Positions 9,507 to 17,093 of a stretch of DNA of 64,000 nt are shown in pieces. The notes below the pieces were generated by a model, which was not told the DNA's origin, did no database searches, and saw only the letters and a list, made by a program, of their open reading frames with translations. The DNA is taken from assembly GCF_030062155.1 (NCBI RefSeq), contig NZ_CP118268.1:62001-126000 (forward strand). Reading direction: 5' to 3'. Each line of letters begins with the position of its first letter. Within the stretch, counting starts at the first letter, position 1. The DNA comes from Pantoea sp. Lij88 (GTDB taxonomy: Bacteria; Pseudomonadota; Gammaproteobacteria; Enterobacterales; Enterobacteriaceae). The position numbers and the translations under genes are program-made.

Positions 9507-10724
9507 ATGCTTTCCACCCTCATCTACCGTAGCCAGCTTTCCGACTCTGTCACGCCAGAGAGAGTAAAGGCGCTGGTGGAGCATTCCAGCATCAAAAATG
9601 CCGCGGCTGAGGTCACCGGGATCCTGCTCTTTGACGGACAGCACTTTTTTCAGGTGCTGGAGGGGACCGTTGATAACGTTCACGCGGTATTTGAGCGTAT
9701 CTGCCAGGATGATCGGCACTTTAATCTGATTGAACTGATGCGCGATTATGCGCCCGCTCGTCGCTTTGGCCACGCCGGTATGGCCCTGTTTGATTTGCGT
9801 GACTATGAGAAGCACACCGTGGTGGATGCCCTGCTGAAGCGGGTTACCCTGAATGATGAGCGAATCCGACATGACCGCGTCGTGAAGTTCCTGCGTTCGT
9901 TCGTCGAAGGACGCGATAAAGAGACGTTTATCGGGATAGATCCCGCCAGTCACTGGACGCTGACCACCCCTCTTACAGCCGACGTTCAGCCCTCCTGGCA
10001 ACCGCAACCGGATCAGCGCTGTGAATTTGCGCTCCAGCCTATCGTGGATGCCACGAATCGCCAGATTGTTTCCTGTGAAGCGCTGATACGCGGTCTGCAT
10101 GGCGCACCGCCCGCAGACTACTTTTCACAGTTGCCGGAAAGCGAGCGCTACCAGGCCGATCTGTACTCAAAAACCTACGCTTTTCAGCTGGCCAGACATC
10201 TGGGACTGGGGGAACTGACGCTCTCCGTCAACCTGCTGCCCATGTCGCTGGTGATGATTGATGATGCGGTCGAACATCTTATCCAGCAGATAAGACTTCA
10301 GGGATTGCGGCCCGAGCAGGTGGTGGTTGAAGTGACCGAAGATGAAATCATCTCGCGCTTCGACGAATTTCAGTTCGCAGTACAGCAACTGAAAGCCGCC
10401 GGAATCAGTCTGGCGCTTGATGATTTTGGTGCCGGTTTCGCAGGCCTGTCGCTGTTAGCGGATTTCCAGCCTGACAAAGTCAAAATCGATCGCAAGCTGA
10501 TCACCGATATCCACCGCAGCGGCCCGCGTCAGGCGATTGTGCTGGCCATCCTGAAATGCTGCCAGGCGCTGGAGATTACGGTCATCGCGGAGGGGGTTGA
10601 GAAAATTGAGGAGTGGCTCTGGCTGGAAGGTGCCGGCGTTCGCTATTACCAGGGCTTTCTGTTTGCCCGCCCGGCTCTGAATGCGCTGCCTGCTGTCAGC
10701 TGGCCTGTACGCCGCCCGAAATAA
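9507..10724 (+). CDS. BLUF-EAL blue-light receptor phosphodiesterase (BluF/BlrP1-like)
   Basis: 405 residues from ATG 9507 (MLSTLIYRS); GTG 9495 is an alternative with a poor site. BLUF domain ~1-95: flavin-site residues Tyr7, Asn31 and Gln49 (HFFQVLEG) are present. EAL domain ~165-400: EALIRG, SVNLLP, VVEVTEDE, LDDFGAG, VKIDRK, AEGVE and YYQGFLF are all kept, so cyclic-di-GMP hydrolysis is plausible, as in Klebsiella BlrP1. E. coli BluF, by contrast, has lost catalysis and acts on the repressor BluR. A second BLUF-EAL gene lies 6 kb downstream with a broken EAL site. Confidence 0.92.
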   Translation: MLSTLIYRSQLSDSVTPERVKALVEHSSIKNAAAEVTGILLFDGQHFFQVLEGTVDNVHAVFERICQDDRHFNLIELMRDYAPARRFGHAGMALFDLRDYEKHTVVDALLKRVTLNDERIRHDRVVKFLRSFVEGRDKETFIGIDPASHWTLTTPLTADVQPSWQPQPDQRCEFALQPIVDATNRQIVSCEALIRGLHGAPPADYFSQLPESERYQADLYSKTYAFQLARHLGLGELTLSVNLLPMSLVMIDDAVEHLIQQIRLQGLRPEQVVVEVTEDEIISRFDEFQFAVQQLKAAGISLALDDFGAGFAGLSLLADFQPDKVKIDRKLITDIHRSGPRQAIVLAILKCCQALEITVIAEGVEKIEEWLWLEGAGVRYYQGFLFARPALNALPAVSWPVRRPK

Positions 10725-10896
10725 AGGCATCTGAATTAATCCTCTCATTCTCCCCTTTTGCTCAGAGTTTGACCCGGCTCACACCGCCTCGCTGCAAAAA
10801 GCAAAAGCTGTGCCATGCTTGATCCATCTGATAGCCAACCGGCAAAACAGATATTCATCAGGTCCCTGGATAACAACCGGAATTGGGAGAATCACC

Positions 10897-11106
10897 ATGA
10901 ACGAAGATCGCATCAGCGGTAACTGGAAGCAGTTCAAAGGTAAGGTTAAGGAAAAATGGGGTGATCTTACGGATGATGATATGACCGTGGTAGAAGGGAA
11001 GCGAGACCAGCTGGTCGGTAAAATTCAGGAACGCTACGGCTACGAGAAAGATCGTGCCGAAAAAGAAGTGAAAGAGTGGGAAGATTCCAACAAGTACCAC
11101 TGGTAA
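10897..11106 (+). CDS. CsbD-family stress protein (YjbJ-like)
   Basis: 69 residues starting at ATG 10897 behind GGGAGAATCACC. The sequence MNEDRISGNWKQFKGKVKEKWG followed by DDDMTVVEGKRDQLVGKIQERYGY is a textbook CsbD domain: a small, very hydrophilic helical protein, abundant under stress or in stationary phase, with unknown molecular role. It is followed by a hairpin. The next gene is a heat-shock protein on the opposite strand. Confidence 0.92.
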   Translation: MNEDRISGNWKQFKGKVKEKWGDLTDDDMTVVEGKRDQLVGKIQERYGYEKDRAEKEVKEWEDSNKYHW

Positions 11107-11116
11107 CGCGTTCTTA

Positions 11117-11144
11117 ATAGCCGGGTATCTCTGCGCCCGGCTAT
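11117..11144 (+). terminator. hairpin terminator after csbD-like gene
   Basis: ATAGCCGGG (11117-11125) pairs with CCCGGCTAT (11136-11144). There is no long T run, so it may be weak or bidirectional. Confidence 0.5.
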
Positions 11145-11255
11145 GCCCTTTCTCATCCCTCCCCTTTTAATCATCGGATATCTCGATATCTCAGCCTGCC
11201 GCTGTGAGTGATCAAAAAGGCGGAAACAGCCTGTGCCATTTCCGCCCTGTTCACC

Positions 11256-11744
11256 TTACTGGTGTTCAAGCGTGCGCTGACCGCCGATCGCAATCGGGAT
11301 ACGTCGCGGTTTCTCGCTCTCTGGTATTTCCTGGATCAAATCAATGTTGAGTAAGCCCTCCGCCAGGCTGGCTCCGGTCACCTTCATATGTTCCGGAATA
11401 GAAAAGCTCAGCTGGAAGTCGTGTCGGGAAATGCCGCGATGGATCCAGCTGCTGTTCTCTTCCCGTGCCTCGCCAGACGCATCCTGAGACGCTTTTTCTC
11501 TGTGCCCGGCCACAGAGAGCCGTCCACCCCGCAACTCAATCTCCAGTTCATGCTCTTTCCAGCCGGGTACGCTGACGGTCAGCGCGTAACGGTTATCCTC
11601 AACCCGCTGCAGATCGTAAGCAGGTGCGGTGGTTACCGGGCTGTCGCCAGTCAGCTGACTGAATAATTTATCGATGCGGTTAAAGCGGTCTGAAAACACA
11701 GAATCAGCCAGTGAAGGGAAAACGGAAAATTGTTGTACTGACAT
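11256..11744 (-). CDS. agsA: small heat-shock protein, AgsA-like Hsp20
   Basis: 162 residues from ATG 11744 (MSVQQFSVFPSL) behind AGGAGATTATCACG. N-terminal segment, then an alpha-crystallin domain ~45-145 (YALTVSVPGWKEHELEIEL ... FQLSFSIPEHMKV ... GLLNIDL) and a C-terminal tail with the RIPIAI (IxI-type) motif used for oligomer assembly. The segment SVFSDRFNRIDKLFSQLTGD resembles Salmonella AgsA more than IbpA/IbpB from memory. It is an ATP-independent holdase that keeps unfolding proteins soluble. A sigma-32 promoter and a FourU-like hairpin over the ribosome-binding site make it look doubly heat-controlled. Confidence 0.9.
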   Translation of the reverse strand: MSVQQFSVFPSLADSVFSDRFNRIDKLFSQLTGDSPVTTAPAYDLQRVEDNRYALTVSVPGWKEHELEIELRGGRLSVAGHREKASQDASGEAREENSSWIHRGISRHDFQLSFSIPEHMKVTGASLAEGLLNIDLIQEIPESEKPRRIPIAIGGQRTLEHQ

Positions 11745-11753
11745 CGTGATAAT

Positions 11754-11777
11754 CTCCTGAACAGGTTCATCCAAAAG
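11754..11777 (-). promoter_or_regulatory. FourU-like RNA thermometer over the hsp20 ribosome-binding site
   Basis: In the minus-strand transcript, CUUUUGGA (11777-11770) can pair with UUCAGGAG (11761-11754) across an 8-base loop. This places four U opposite AGGA of the Shine-Dalgarno through A-U and G-U pairs. A second hairpin lies 5' of it (GACCGG/CCGGTC, 11785-11806). Two hairpins with the second masking the ribosome-binding site is the layout of the Salmonella agsA FourU thermometer. Confidence 0.65.
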
Positions 11778-11812
11778 TTCATCTGACCGGTATCATATTT
11801 CCGGTCATCTCC

Positions 11813-11842
11813 ATAAATAGGGTTTGGTTGTCAGCTTTCAAG
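11813..11842 (-). promoter_or_regulatory. sigma-32 heat-shock promoter
   Basis: Minus strand: CTTGAAA, 13-base spacer, CCCTATTTAT, against the consensus CTTGAAA-N12-15-CCCCATNT. It would start transcription at about 11806, giving a ~62-base leader that contains both hairpins. Confidence 0.85.
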
Positions 11843-11920
11843 TCAGGAAATAAAATTTTTTTTACTGTTATCAAACAGCCGGTTACCCGAGGAATAAATC
11901 TCAGAATATTAACGAAGCCG

Positions 11921-12160
11921 CTATTTTTTGTTCTGAGGAGTAAGAACGAAATGAGGATGACGGCCAGCCAGTAATAACAGCAGCTCATATTCGCCCTGAC
12001 TTAATAATGTCGGATTAGCTGCGGCTTCTTTGGTTTGCCAGACTCTCAGGCTAAGGTCAAAACGCTCGGCAGCGCTCTGCTGTGACAGCCCGGCGGCAAG
12101 ACGAAGTTCACGCACGTTACTCTGGACAATCACAGGCGACTGGGGGGGACGATTAACCAA
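11921..12160 (-). CDS. small HTH-type DNA-binding protein
   Basis: 79 residues. The start is TTG 12160, chosen because AGGAG sits at ideal spacing before it. Residues ~15-45 (VRELRLAAGLSQQSAAERFDLSLRVWQTKE) form an XRE/Cro-like helix-turn-helix. The tail is a leucine-rich segment (YELLLLLAGRHP) that may dimerise. A close paralogue lies at 41984-42223. Their regulatory targets are unknown. It is upstream of, and parallel to, the hsp20 gene but separated from it by the sigma-32 promoter. Confidence 0.75.
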   Translation of the reverse strand: MVNRPPQSPVIVQSNVRELRLAAGLSQQSAAERFDLSLRVWQTKEAAANPTLLSQGEYELLLLLAGRHPHFVLTPQNKK

Positions 12161-12528
12161 ACAAAGACTCCTTCAGCATGATGAAATCGCAAAAGCACAG
12201 CGCTCCGCGATCAATAAAAGCGAAGCGGTCTGAAAGCGACAGGATGACAAGACCAGAGAATAATTGACTATTTTGAATAAATGTCAAATTTCGGACTGCA
12301 CATTTGTGCCTGATTTTTTATAAGCGAAGCGGCATATTTCGTTCTGACGGCGACTTTTCTATTTCCTTAGAGTGCCTTATTCCTCCAGCCAGGAATTATC
12401 CTGTTATTTGCCTTAAGGGTGATTCAGGGATTAATCCGCTACCTCAATGCTTCTTTCTTCATCAGGATAGATGTTTAGCCTGAGGTTAATGTTCAGGCTG
12501 CTTCATTGAAACCAGAGGAGGATAATAA
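12161..12528. other. intergenic region with one half of an 18-bp inverted pair
   Basis: Divergent promoters for the HTH gene (leftward) and the DUF3606 gene (rightward) should lie here. It contains the element at 12321-12338 whose reverse complement recurs at 15566-15583. No frame is credible. Confidence 0.5.
12321..12338 (-). repeat. 18-bp element, copy A (inverted relative to copy at 15566)
   Basis: On the minus strand it reads AATATGCCGCTTCGCTTA, identical to 15566-15583 on the plus strand. The flanks do not match beyond the 18 bases. Confidence 0.6.
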
Positions 12529-12753
12529 ATGAAAAATCCTATCCAGCGTCGTTCGCCAGAGGATCTGTCGCAGGTGGAAATTCGCGAGCAGTGGCAAATC
12601 ACTTACTGGACCCAGGAACTGAGGACGACACAGGAAAGGCTGACGCGCGCCATCCGTGAGCGAGGTCCGCAGACTGAACAGGTCCGGGACTGGCTGGAGC
12701 AAAATCCGCCGCCACGTCGTCCGACACAATCCTTAAACGGCATCAAAGGTTAA
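12529..12753 (+). CDS. DUF3606-like small protein
   Basis: 74 residues behind GAGGAGGATAATAA, a very strong ribosome-binding site. The pattern IREQWQITYWTQELRTTQERLTRAI is the typical DUF3606 helix-loop-helix (EIEYWTKxFxVSxEELxxAV). Highly hydrophilic with a Pro-rich C-terminal third (NPPPRRPTQ). Function unknown in the family; such genes often sit with general-stress genes, which fits the neighbours. Confidence 0.75.
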   Translation: MKNPIQRRSPEDLSQVEIREQWQITYWTQELRTTQERLTRAIRERGPQTEQVRDWLEQNPPPRRPTQSLNGIKG

Positions 12754-13274
12754 CCGGATTGCTGACTGAGGCGCTGGATAATCCCCAGCGTTGCGGTGGA
12801 TTGACCTGCATCAGCCAGGAAGATACTGACGGGTCATATCTGCCATTCTGCGTCTCTTTCCGGCTTTTGCTTTGCGTTTTAACAGGTTAGCTCCCGCTTC
12901 AGTGTGCAGCAGCGATAATCTCTCTGGCAGCAGACCCGTTTCATGGCAACACCTGACTCATAATAACTGTTAACTCTCCTGAATATTTATTCATCTACTG
13001 CTCGGAAATAAACATTAACCCTGCTGAAAATTCTCTGCTGCATATATAAAATGAACAGCTCTGAATAATCGGATGCCTCATCGATTAAATTTTCGAATCG
13101 TAAACATGCCTTTAATGCGTTAAAGAAAATATTAAGAGACACCCGCTTCGTAGTCACTTATCATCAGCTTGAAAATAAAAATCACACTATATTTCCTGCC
13201 GCCCGAATCACATTTCGCTCCGGACAGTTTTCTTTTTTCGCTCCGTAATCAGACGGTGCGGGGGTTCTACACAC
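12754..13274. other. intergenic region upstream of GAF-EAL gene
   Basis: Non-coding and AT-rich from ~12960. The right end holds a conserved 25-base leader hairpin (13237-13261) shared with the paralogue at 39.8 kb. A weak hairpin near 12772-12792 could terminate the DUF3606 transcript. Confidence 0.5.
13237..13261 (+). promoter_or_regulatory. conserved leader hairpin, copy 1
   Basis: 25 bases, 23 identical to 39841-39865 (minus strand), each just in front of a GAF-EAL paralogue. The arms CGCTCCG and CGGTGCG pair with a single T-T mismatch around an 8-base loop. Confidence 0.55.
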
Positions 13275-15059
13275 ATGCTCAACAATCTCAACGGCGACAA
13301 CGAACGCCGAAGCCGCGCTTTACAGGCGCTGCGCGACCCTGATGAAAGCCGCGATGAAGTGCTGCGGAAGTTTGTCCGGTTAGCCAGTCAGGCCCTGGGT
13401 ATTCCGGGCAGCTTTATCTCGGTGCTGGATGATGAATTTCAGACCGTACGCGCGTCACACAATTTTGATCTGCAACGCTCAACGCGTGCGGACTCACTCT
13501 GCCGCCACGTGGTTGACAGTGACAGCGCGGTAATCGTCCCTGATACGTATCATGATGCGCGTTTTGTTACGCATCCCCTGATCACCGGTTCACCCTTTAT
13601 TCGCTTTTATGCCGGTGTGCCTCTCAAAACCCGTGACGGCATTATTCTGGGGACGCTCTGTGTAACCGACACCCAGCCACAGGCATTTGCCAGTGACCAG
13701 GTGACGACACTGACGCTGCTCTCCACGCTGGTGATGTCCTTCCTGGAAGCCTGGCATGCGGCAGGGTTCACCGATCCGGTGACCGGACTGCCTAACCGTC
13801 AGCGCCTGATACGGGATTTGCAGTATCTGGCCGTGGCCGGTGATACCACGCCACGCCGTCTGGTTCTGATTGATTGCATCGACATGGGGCGCGCATACGA
13901 ACTGGCACGCACCATGGGAATGACGCCGGTAGAGAGTCTGCTGAAAGATATGGCTACCCTGCTGCCGCTGCGCCTGCGTCCGGCGGTTGGGGAGATGATC
14001 TATACCGTGGCCACCGGCCGGTTTGCGATCCTGACGCGAGCCGACAGCCGACTCAGCGCAGCCTGGGTAGCCGGTCGTCTGGAAGGGATCAGTGCAGATA
14101 TGGACGATGGTCTTTCAGTCGCACTGACACCGCATACCGGTGAGACCGGATTTGTTGCGGGCAGCCTGCCAGCGTCTGAAATATTACGTCGTGCGGTCAG
14201 TGCCCTGAATGATGCGATCGGGCGCGGACTGCCCTCTCATCGCTTTGACGCTGAGGCAGAAACCCAGCGTTCAGAAGATTTCATGCTGATGACCGATCTT
14301 AAAACGGCATTACACGAGAACATCGGGCTTTATCTGGTCTATCAGCCAAAAATCTGCCTGCAAAGTGGCAAGCCGGTGGGTCTGGAAGCCCTTATCCGCT
14401 GGTTACATCCCAGCAGGGGCGAGCTTTCTCCTGGCGCCTTTATCCCGCTGGCTGAACAGACCGATCTGCTCTCCGTACTGACCGCCTGGATTATCGATCA
14501 GGCGGTCGAACGTCTTAGCCGGCTGCGCAACAACTGCATCCAGTTGCCATTGACGATCAACGTCAGCGTACGCGATTTTGCGCGCGAAGGGTTCGCTTCA
14601 GCGCTGGAAAGCAAGATGGTTAAGTCTAAGCTCCCGACCTCTCTGCTGGGGATCGAATGTCTGGAGACCGAACGTATCCTTGAAAGCCCCACCGCTCTGC
14701 GTGGACTGGAGATGCTTAAAGAGCGGGGATTCACGATTTCACTGGATGATTTTGGCACCGGCTACAGCAATATCAGTTATCTGCGTCGTATGCCGCTGGA
14801 TGTGATTAAGCTGGATCGTTCTCTGATCAGTGAGCTTTCCTCAGATACCGCTTCACGCATCATTGCCCGCAGTATTATCGCCATGCTCAAAGAGCTGGAC
14901 TACACCGTGGTGGCAGAAGGCGTGGAGTGTCCGGACGCAGTATCCTCCCTGACAGAGTATGGCTGCGATCAGGCTCAGGGCTATTTCTATTCGAAGCCGC
15001 TGAACGAAGAAGCCCTGGATCACTGGCTGCACTGGAAGCTTCGTGGCGAGTGTCATTAA
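13275..15059 (+). CDS. GAF - degenerate GGDEF - EAL cyclic-di-GMP phosphodiesterase
   Basis: 594 residues. GAF ~20-165 (ALGIPGSFISVLDDE ... PFIRFYAGVPL ... LGTLCVTD). A GGDEF-like domain starts with DPVTGLPNRQRLIRDL (~174), but its active-site loop reads ATGRFA, so it cannot make cyclic-di-GMP. EAL ~335-585 keeps GLEALIRW, TINVS, LETE, LDDFGTG, VIKLDR, VAEGVE and QGYFY, so hydrolysis is likely. No membrane segment: a cytosolic phosphodiesterase gated by a small ligand or redox state through GAF. The paralogue at 38051-39832 has the same order and length. The start ATG 13275 has a GGGG about 9 bases upstream. Confidence 0.92.
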   Translation: MLNNLNGDNERRSRALQALRDPDESRDEVLRKFVRLASQALGIPGSFISVLDDEFQTVRASHNFDLQRSTRADSLCRHVVDSDSAVIVPDTYHDARFVTHPLITGSPFIRFYAGVPLKTRDGIILGTLCVTDTQPQAFASDQVTTLTLLSTLVMSFLEAWHAAGFTDPVTGLPNRQRLIRDLQYLAVAGDTTPRRLVLIDCIDMGRAYELARTMGMTPVESLLKDMATLLPLRLRPAVGEMIYTVATGRFAILTRADSRLSAAWVAGRLEGISADMDDGLSVALTPHTGETGFVAGSLPASEILRRAVSALNDAIGRGLPSHRFDAEAETQRSEDFMLMTDLKTALHENIGLYLVYQPKICLQSGKPVGLEALIRWLHPSRGELSPGAFIPLAEQTDLLSVLTAWIIDQAVERLSRLRNNCIQLPLTINVSVRDFAREGFASALESKMVKSKLPTSLLGIECLETERILESPTALRGLEMLKERGFTISLDDFGTGYSNISYLRRMPLDVIKLDRSLISELSSDTASRIIARSIIAMLKELDYTVVAEGVECPDAVSSLTEYGCDQAQGYFYSKPLNEEALDHWLHWKLRGECH

Positions 15060-15066
15060 ACTGACG

Positions 15067-15096
15067 GCAACGCGATCTGATCTCAGATTGCGTTGC
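15067..15096 (+). terminator. long hairpin after GAF-EAL gene
   Basis: GCAACGC plus ATCTGA pair with TCAGAT plus GCGTTGC around a 2-base loop, with one bulged base on each side. No T run follows, so this may be a Rho-linked or stabilising hairpin. Confidence 0.5.
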
Positions 15097-15256
15097 TGCC
15101 AGTCTGAACGTCTCAGCCCGCCCGCCTTTTATCATTCAAAAATTATGATCAACTTCAGCAAAACTTAGCTATTCACGTTCAGGATGAACGCGCCTATCAT
15201 TCATTCCATCGAGGTGAAACGCCTCTCCCTGAATGAAAAACGCTAAGGAATCGACC

Positions 15257-15463
15257 ATGAAAACCATCAAAACTTTCGTTGCTGTTACTGCATTACTGGT
15301 TTCTTTCGGTAGTTTTGCCGAGAGCATTACCGCCACCGCGTCGACACTGGATGCTGCTGAAGCGAAAGTTGCGGCGCAGGCCAAAGATGCTGGCGCATCT
15401 TATAAAATCACCGGCGCACGTGTTGATAATCGTGCTTATGTCTCTGCTGAGCTGATTAAATAA
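15257..15463 (+). CDS. DUF1471 (YhcN/BhsA/McbA) periplasmic protein
   Basis: 68 residues from ATG 15257 behind AAGGAATCGACC. Signal peptide ~1-22 (MKTIKTFVAVTALLVSFGSFA), then one DUF1471 domain (TLDAAEAKVAAQAKDAGASYKITGARVDNRAYVSAELIK). Family members such as BhsA, McbA and YhcN are small periplasmic or outer-membrane proteins induced by acid, peroxide or biofilm growth. It is a single-gene unit closed by a strong terminator. Confidence 0.92.
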   Translation: MKTIKTFVAVTALLVSFGSFAESITATASTLDAAEAKVAAQAKDAGASYKITGARVDNRAYVSAELIK

Positions 15464-15486
15464 CCTATATCGAATTGATGCGATGA

Positions 15487-15514
15487 GGCTGCCATTACGG
15501 CGGCCTTTTTTTTT
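15487..15514 (+). terminator. Rho-independent terminator of DUF1471 gene
   Basis: GGCTGCC (15487-15493), loop ATTAC, GGCGGCC (15499-15505), then nine T. Confidence 0.92.
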
Positions 15515-15565
15515 ATGCAGCGGGCATCAGCCGGAACGAATTTAAAAACGTTAAAGCTGTTCGGT

Positions 15566-15583
15566 AATATGCCGCTTCGCTTA
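15566..15583 (+). repeat. 18-bp element, copy B
   Basis: AATATGCCGCTTCGCTTA, the reverse complement of 12321-12338. It lies ~108 bp before the second BLUF gene. Confidence 0.6.
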
Positions 15584-15690
15584 CTGCCACCTGCTCTGGT
15601 GCAGTCTGTGCGTCAGTGGATAAGTAGGGATGAAACATTTTTTGAACAGTGTTAGCGTGTCCGCAACAACCCTATAAAGCGGAGCTGCAC

Positions 15691-16878
15691 ATGCTGACTA
15701 CCATAATTTATCGCAGCCATATTTCAGATGATTTTCCCATCAAAACCGTGCCCGCGATGGTCGACAACGCCAGCACAATTAATGCCGCTCACGACGTGAC
15801 CGGCATCCTGTTATTTAACGGTACCCATTTTTTTCAGCTGCTTGAAGGGCCTGAAGCGGGCATTCAGGCGGTCTATCAGCGAATCTGTGCGGATCGGCGT
15901 CATCATAATGTGGTGGAACTGATGCGCGACTATGCGCCTTCCCGCCGCTTTGGTAATGCGGGCATGGAACTCTTCGACCTGCGTGAACACGATAGCTCCT
16001 CGCTCCTGCAGGCAGTGCTGGATAAAGGGACATCGAAATATCGCCTGACCTATGATGATCGGGCACTGCAATTCCTGCGGACGTTTGTTGAGTCCCGCGA
16101 GAAAGAGAACTACTACGAAGTACTCCCGCCGGGTTACTGGGAGTTTATTTCTGAACATAATGATGTGCCGGACTCCCGCCCCGAAACCGAAGGCGTCAGC
16201 TTCCGTCCAGTGGTGGATCCCCTGGCGCGTCAGGTCACCGCAATTGAAGCCGCCACTCTGCGGCCGGCTTCCGCCGACGAGGCCTCTGGCGATCAGCTTT
16301 ACGTTAACGATCTGGAAACCGTGAAAAAGACATTTGCACGCGCTGCCCTGGTCTGCCCGGACGGTATGACACTCTACGTCAGCCTCCTGCCGATGACGCT
16401 GGTGGTGATACCCGATGCCGTCGATCAGATTGTGTCTGCTATTCATCAGGCGGGACTGGTTCCTGAACAGGTTGTTATCGGTGTGAGTGAAACCGCCGTA
16501 ATCTCGCAGCTGGATGCCTTCTCTGAAGCGGTACGCATGCTGAAAGCAGTCGGGATCAGCCTGTCGATCGACAATTTCGGCGACGGCTCCGCAGGATTGT
16601 CGTTGCTGACGCACATCCAGCCCGATCGCATTCGCATTGATGCCGGTATCACCCGCGATGTCCATCGCAGTGGGCCTAAGCAGGCGGTGGTGCAGGCGAT
16701 TATCAAATGCTGTTCAGCGCTGGAAATCACCGTCATTGCGGCGGGGATTGTACAGGCGGAAGAGTGGATGTGGCTGGAGGCCGCGGGTGTGATCAATTTC
16801 CAGGGCACGCTGTTCGCCGCCGCTGGTCGCTACGAAGCGCAATCCGTTGCCTGGCCGGAATACCGGGAGGCGATGTAA
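15691..16878 (+). CDS. BLUF protein with catalytically degenerate EAL domain
   Basis: 395 residues from ATG 15691 behind CGGAGCTGCAC; a longer frame begins at 15649 without support. The BLUF domain is intact (Tyr7, Asn31, Gln49). The EAL domain is related along its length to the protein at 9507-10724, but its catalytic residues are lost: EAL became EAA, the Asn of SVNLLP became YVSLLP, DDFG became DNFG, Lys of KIDR became Arg, and AEGVE became AAGIV. It should therefore sense blue light without hydrolysing cyclic-di-GMP, probably acting through protein contacts as E. coli BluF does on BluR. Confidence 0.92.
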   Translation: MLTTIIYRSHISDDFPIKTVPAMVDNASTINAAHDVTGILLFNGTHFFQLLEGPEAGIQAVYQRICADRRHHNVVELMRDYAPSRRFGNAGMELFDLREHDSSSLLQAVLDKGTSKYRLTYDDRALQFLRTFVESREKENYYEVLPPGYWEFISEHNDVPDSRPETEGVSFRPVVDPLARQVTAIEAATLRPASADEASGDQLYVNDLETVKKTFARAALVCPDGMTLYVSLLPMTLVVIPDAVDQIVSAIHQAGLVPEQVVIGVSETAVISQLDAFSEAVRMLKAVGISLSIDNFGDGSAGLSLLTHIQPDRIRIDAGITRDVHRSGPKQAVVQAIIKCCSALEITVIAAGIVQAEEWMWLEAAGVINFQGTLFAAAGRYEAQSVAWPEYREAM

Positions 16879-16901
16879 CAAACGCTGTCCGCACGGTGAT
16901 T

Positions 16902-16932
16902 AAGCGGTATGCCACAGAGCGGCCGCTTTTTT
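16902..16932 (+). terminator. terminator after second BLUF gene
   Basis: AAGCGG (16902-16907) pairs with CCGCTT (16923-16928), followed by TTTT. Confidence 0.6.
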
Positions 16933-17093
16933 CGCCACTGCTAAGCGGGGTGATGACAAAACCTGAGCTGAGCAATGCCCTTCCCACTACTCTTACCATC
17001 CCAGTAACATCCCGTTCTGATGCTCAAGATCCGATGACGCTGCAGGACACCTCCCCCTCTTCTGACTGCGGGCAGTGCTGCCTGCAGTTTATG

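Noticed and set aside
9477..10100. 207-codon frame antisense to the first BLUF gene
   Set aside because: Same reason: no start signal and full overlap with a recognised protein.
15811..16665. 284-codon open frame antisense to the second BLUF gene
   Set aside because: Shadow of a well-supported gene; composition (many His, Arg, Gln) is typical of antisense frames.
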